The notes under the pieces are model-generated. The model was not told the DNA's origin and ran no database searches. It worked only from the letters and a program-made list of their open reading frames with translations. A stretch of 39,655 nt of DNA, taken from contig JAICLD010000003.1 of NCBI GenBank assembly GCA_025927595.1, positions 1-39,655 on the forward strand. Reading direction: 5' to 3'. This DNA comes from Nocardioidaceae bacterium. GTDB lineage: Bacteria > Actinomycetota > Actinomycetes > Propionibacteriales > Nocardioidaceae. Positions 36,826 through 39,655 of the stretch are shown piece by piece. Position numbers and translations under genes: made by a program. Every line of letters begins with the position of its first letter. Position 1 is the stretch's first letter.

Positions 36826-38235
36826 ATGACCGAGTCACCCACGCACGACATCGAGCAGTACGGCTACCACCAGGAGCTGCACCGGTCGCTCTCCTTCGGC
36901 GACCTCCTCGTCTACGGCCTGGTGTTCATGGTGCCGATCGCACCGTTCGGGATCTTCGGCGGCGTGTTCCAGGGATCCGGCGGCATGGTCGCGCTGGCCT
37001 ACGCCATCGGCATGGTCGCGATGATGTTCACCGCGCTGTCCTACTCCCAGATGTCGCGGGCGTTCCCGATGGCGGGCTCGGTCTACACCTACGCCGGTCG
37101 CGGGATCGCGGCGCCGGTGGGCTTCCTGTCGGGCTGGATGATCCTCCTCGACTACGTCCTGGTGCCGGGGCTCCTGTACCTGATCGCCGGTGTCGCGATG
37201 AACACCCTGTTCTCCTCCATCCCGGTGTGGGCGTGGCTGGTCGGCTTCGTGGTGCTGAACACCGCGGTGAACTACGCGGGCATCGAGCTCACCGCCAAGG
37301 TCAACAAGGTGATGCTCGTGGCGGAGCTGATCGTGCTGGCGATCTTCATCGTGATCGGGATCGTCGCCCTGGCCCAGGGCAAGGGTCGTGGCTTCGACTT
37401 CACGCCGATCTACAACGGCGACACGTTCTCGCTGTCCCTGGTGTTCGGCGCCGTGTCGATCGCCGTGCTGTCGTTCCTGGGCTTCGACGGCATCTCGACG
37501 CTGGCCGAGGAGAACAAGGACTCCTCGAACGCCATCGGCAGGTCGATGGTGGCCGCACTGCTCCTGGCCGGGGTGCTGTTCATCGTGCAGACGTGGGTCG
37601 CGTCGCTCCTGGTGCCGCACCCGGGCCGGCTGATCAGCCAGGGCGACCCCGGCGGCACCGCGTTCTACGACGCCGCGGCCGTGGCGTCCGGTGCGTGGCT
37701 CGCCAAGGTCACGGCTCTGGCCACGGCCATCGCCTGGGGGTTCGCCAACTCGCTGGTCGCCCAGGCGGCGACGTCCCGGCTGCTCTACGCGATGGCCCGC
37801 GACCGCCAGCTGCCGTCCTTCCTCGCGAAGATCCATCGGACCAAGGGCGTCCCGGTGAACGCCACGCTGCTCGTCGCGGTGGTCTCGCTCGTGCTGGGGC
37901 TGTACTTCGACAGCCGCGACGACGGCATCTCGCTGCTGAGCACACTGGTCAACTTCGGCGCGCTGACGGCGTTCCTCGCGCTCCACGTCTCGGTGGTCGT
38001 CCACTTCGTCGTCCGGCAGGGCAGCAGCAGCTACGTCAAGCACCTCGTCGTACCCGTCATCGGCTTCGTGATCCTGGCGTACGTCCTGGTCAACGCCCAG
38101 CTCCAGGCCAAGTGGCTCGGCCTGATCTGGTTCGCGGCCGGCCTGCTCGTGCTCGCGATCCTCGTCGCGCTCGGCCGGCGGCCCGACCTCACGCTCGACG
38201 ACAGCGCCCCCACCAGCCACCAGGAGGCCCGATGA
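36826..38235 (+). CDS. APC superfamily amino acid/amide permease
   Basis: 12-TM type profile; LSFGDLLVYGLVFMVPIAPFGIFGGVFQ, MSRAFPMAGSVYTYAGRGI, FLGFDGISTLAEENKDSSNAIGRSM. Confidence 0.93.
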   Translation: MTESPTHDIEQYGYHQELHRSLSFGDLLVYGLVFMVPIAPFGIFGGVFQGSGGMVALAYAIGMVAMMFTALSYSQMSRAFPMAGSVYTYAGRGIAAPVGFLSGWMILLDYVLVPGLLYLIAGVAMNTLFSSIPVWAWLVGFVVLNTAVNYAGIELTAKVNKVMLVAELIVLAIFIVIGIVALAQGKGRGFDFTPIYNGDTFSLSLVFGAVSIAVLSFLGFDGISTLAEENKDSSNAIGRSMVAALLLAGVLFIVQTWVASLLVPHPGRLISQGDPGGTAFYDAAAVASGAWLAKVTALATAIAWGFANSLVAQAATSRLLYAMARDRQLPSFLAKIHRTKGVPVNATLLVAVVSLVLGLYFDSRDDGISLLSTLVNFGALTAFLALHVSVVVHFVVRQGSSSYVKHLVVPVIGFVILAYVLVNAQLQAKWLGLIWFAAGLLVLAILVALGRRPDLTLDDSAPTSHQEAR

Positions 38236-39245
38236 CCGAGGTCCGCTCGCTGCACCCGGCGCCGGACCAGTACGCCTACGCCTTCGGCGGCCGCGAGCCA
38301 CTGCTGACCGTGGCCCCGGGCACGGTCGTCGAGCTGTCGACCGAGGACTGCTTCGCCGGCAACGTCCGTGGCGTCGACGACCTGCCGAGCCGGGTCTGCA
38401 CGTTCCCGTTCCTCAACCCGGTGACGGGGCCGATCGCGGTGGAGGGCGCCGAGGTCGGCGACACCCTCGCAGTGCACTTCGTCGAGATCGTGCCGTCCCG
38501 GGACTGGGCCGCCTCGAGCACGTTCCCGCACTTCGGGGCGCTGACCACGACGCACGCGACCGCGATGCTGCACCCGGCCCTGGAGGAGCGGGTGTGGATC
38601 TACGAGCTCGACGCCGCCACCGGCACCTGCCGGTTCCGGGCGCGCCGCTCCGACCTGACGGTGGAGCTGCCGATGGACCCGATGCACGGCACGGTCGGCG
38701 TCGCGCCCGCCGCCGGCGAGGTCACGATGAGCATCACGCCCGCCGCGCACGGCGGCAACATGGACACCCCCGAGATGCGCGCCGGCGTCACGGCGTACTT
38801 CCCGGTCAACGTCCCCGGCGGGATGCTGTCGATCGGAGACGGCCACGCCCGTCAGGGCGAGGGCGAGGTCTGCGGCACCGCCGTCGAGGCGGCGATGCAC
38901 ACCGTCGTCGTCGTCGACCTCGTAAAGGGTCAGGCGCCGGTCTCCCCGCGGATCGAGAGCGACGGGTTCCTGATGACGACCGGGTCCGCGCGGCCGCTCG
39001 AGGACGCCTACCGGATCAGCCAGCTGGACCTCGTCGGGTGGACCGGCTCGCTGCTCGGCCTCGAGGAGCTCGACGCCTACCAGCTGGTGAGCCAGGCGGG
39101 CCTCGCTCCCGCCGGCAACGTCGTGGACACCAACTACACGATGGTCGGCAAGCTGCCGAAGTCCGTCCTGGGCGAGGCCAAGGCGTACGACGGGCTGCAC
39201 GAGGTGCTCCGCGGCGTCGCCGCGGAGTACCTCGCCTCCCGCTGA
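38232..39245 (+). CDS. acetamidase/formamidase family protein
   Basis: VELSTEDCFAGNVR, NPVTGPIAVEGAEVGDTLAVHFVEI, GGNMDTPEMRAGVTAYFPVNVPGGMLSIGDGHARQGEGEVCGTAVE; ATGA overlap with the permease stop. Confidence 0.95.
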   Translation: MTEVRSLHPAPDQYAYAFGGREPLLTVAPGTVVELSTEDCFAGNVRGVDDLPSRVCTFPFLNPVTGPIAVEGAEVGDTLAVHFVEIVPSRDWAASSTFPHFGALTTTHATAMLHPALEERVWIYELDAATGTCRFRARRSDLTVELPMDPMHGTVGVAPAAGEVTMSITPAAHGGNMDTPEMRAGVTAYFPVNVPGGMLSIGDGHARQGEGEVCGTAVEAAMHTVVVVDLVKGQAPVSPRIESDGFLMTTGSARPLEDAYRISQLDLVGWTGSLLGLEELDAYQLVSQAGLAPAGNVVDTNYTMVGKLPKSVLGEAKAYDGLHEVLRGVAAEYLASR

Positions 39246-39266
39246 CCGCCCTCGGGTCCGTCCGGG

Positions 39267-39635
39267 TCAGCCGTCCGCGGGGTCGCTCGGGTCCGCGGGG
39301 TCGGTCGGGCCCGTGCTGTCGCCGGTCGCCCCGCCGTCGAGGACCGTCTCGACCGCCTCCAGCGCGTCGGACGCCGAGGCCAGGTCCGCCCGGACCCCCC
39401 GCATGAGGGACAGGGGTCCGGCCGCGCGCACCGCCAGGGCCTTCGCGACCGCCGACGACACGAGCGCGTCGGCCTCGTCGGCGGCCGTGCGGCCGGCGGT
39501 GACGTCGTGGTCGGTGACCGCGTCCAGGGCGGCCAGGTCCTCCGCGACCGTGGCGCGCAGCGCGGCGGCGCGGCGCAGGGCGCTGAGCACCTGGGCGTAG
39601 ACCTCGGGGTGCAGGCCGTGCAGGTCCTTGGTCAC
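39267..39635 (-). CDS. hypothetical protein with Asp/Pro-rich tail
   Basis: VTKDLHGLHPEVYAQVLSALRRAAALRATVAEDLAAL...; tail TGPTDPADPSDPADG; GTG start. Confidence 0.6.
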   Translation of the reverse strand: MTKDLHGLHPEVYAQVLSALRRAAALRATVAEDLAALDAVTDHDVTAGRTAADEADALVSSAVAKALAVRAAGPLSLMRGVRADLASASDALEAVETVLDGGATGDSTGPTDPADPSDPADG

Positions 39636-39655
39636 CGCCCGTAGGTCGAGCGTGC

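Noticed and set aside
1-39655. Phage-defence island or mobile element
   Set aside because: HrpA, SNF2 and RecBCD are common chromosomal genes here; there is no integrase, transposase, toxin-antitoxin, restriction-modification or att-like signal.
1-39655. tRNA or rRNA genes
   Set aside because: No cloverleaf or TTCGAATC-type T-loop context and no rRNA-like stretches were noticed; a tRNAscan-SE run would be decisive.

Overview
High-GC actinobacterial chromosomal window (gene content and style suggest a Nocardioides-like organism; this is inference). It is densely coding and mostly housekeeping or accessory-chromosomal. I see no prophage, transposon, CRISPR array, rRNA or tRNA. Main content, left to right: HrpA-type DEAH helicase (-); PhoP-like response regulator and histidine kinase (+); short GPGGVSIFGK membrane peptide; SDR; hypothetical (-); acylphosphatase; ThrE-family exporter (-); DinB2-type Y-family polymerase (-); secreted metzincin-like protein with Ig/PKD modules (-); GH25 lysozyme (-); membrane protein with Ser/Thr/Pro tail (-); Zn-alcohol dehydrogenase; 33-bp repeat array in a convergent intergenic region; SWIM/SNF2 helicase (-); WS/DGAT acyltransferase; siderophore-interacting protein (-); YihY/BrkB membrane protein (-); ydaO-type (c-di-AMP) riboswitch followed by NlpC/P60 hydrolase; recC-recB-recD operon (-); cupin; MarR; AmiC-like binding protein, APC permease and acetamidase/formamidase; hypothetical (-). 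The most interesting items are: (1) the two-armed inverted array of 33-bp-phased repeats at 18006-18232; (2) a DinB2-like polymerase whose steric-gate aromatic residue is replaced by Ile; (3) a c-di-AMP riboswitch candidate before NlpC/P60; (4) a TCACAG-N5-TCACAG direct repeat upstream of the PhoP-like regulator; (5) an 18-bp palindrome in an amide sensing/uptake/hydrolysis cluster; (6) repeated leaderless-promoter geometry. No clearly novel multi-gene system could be established from sequence alone.
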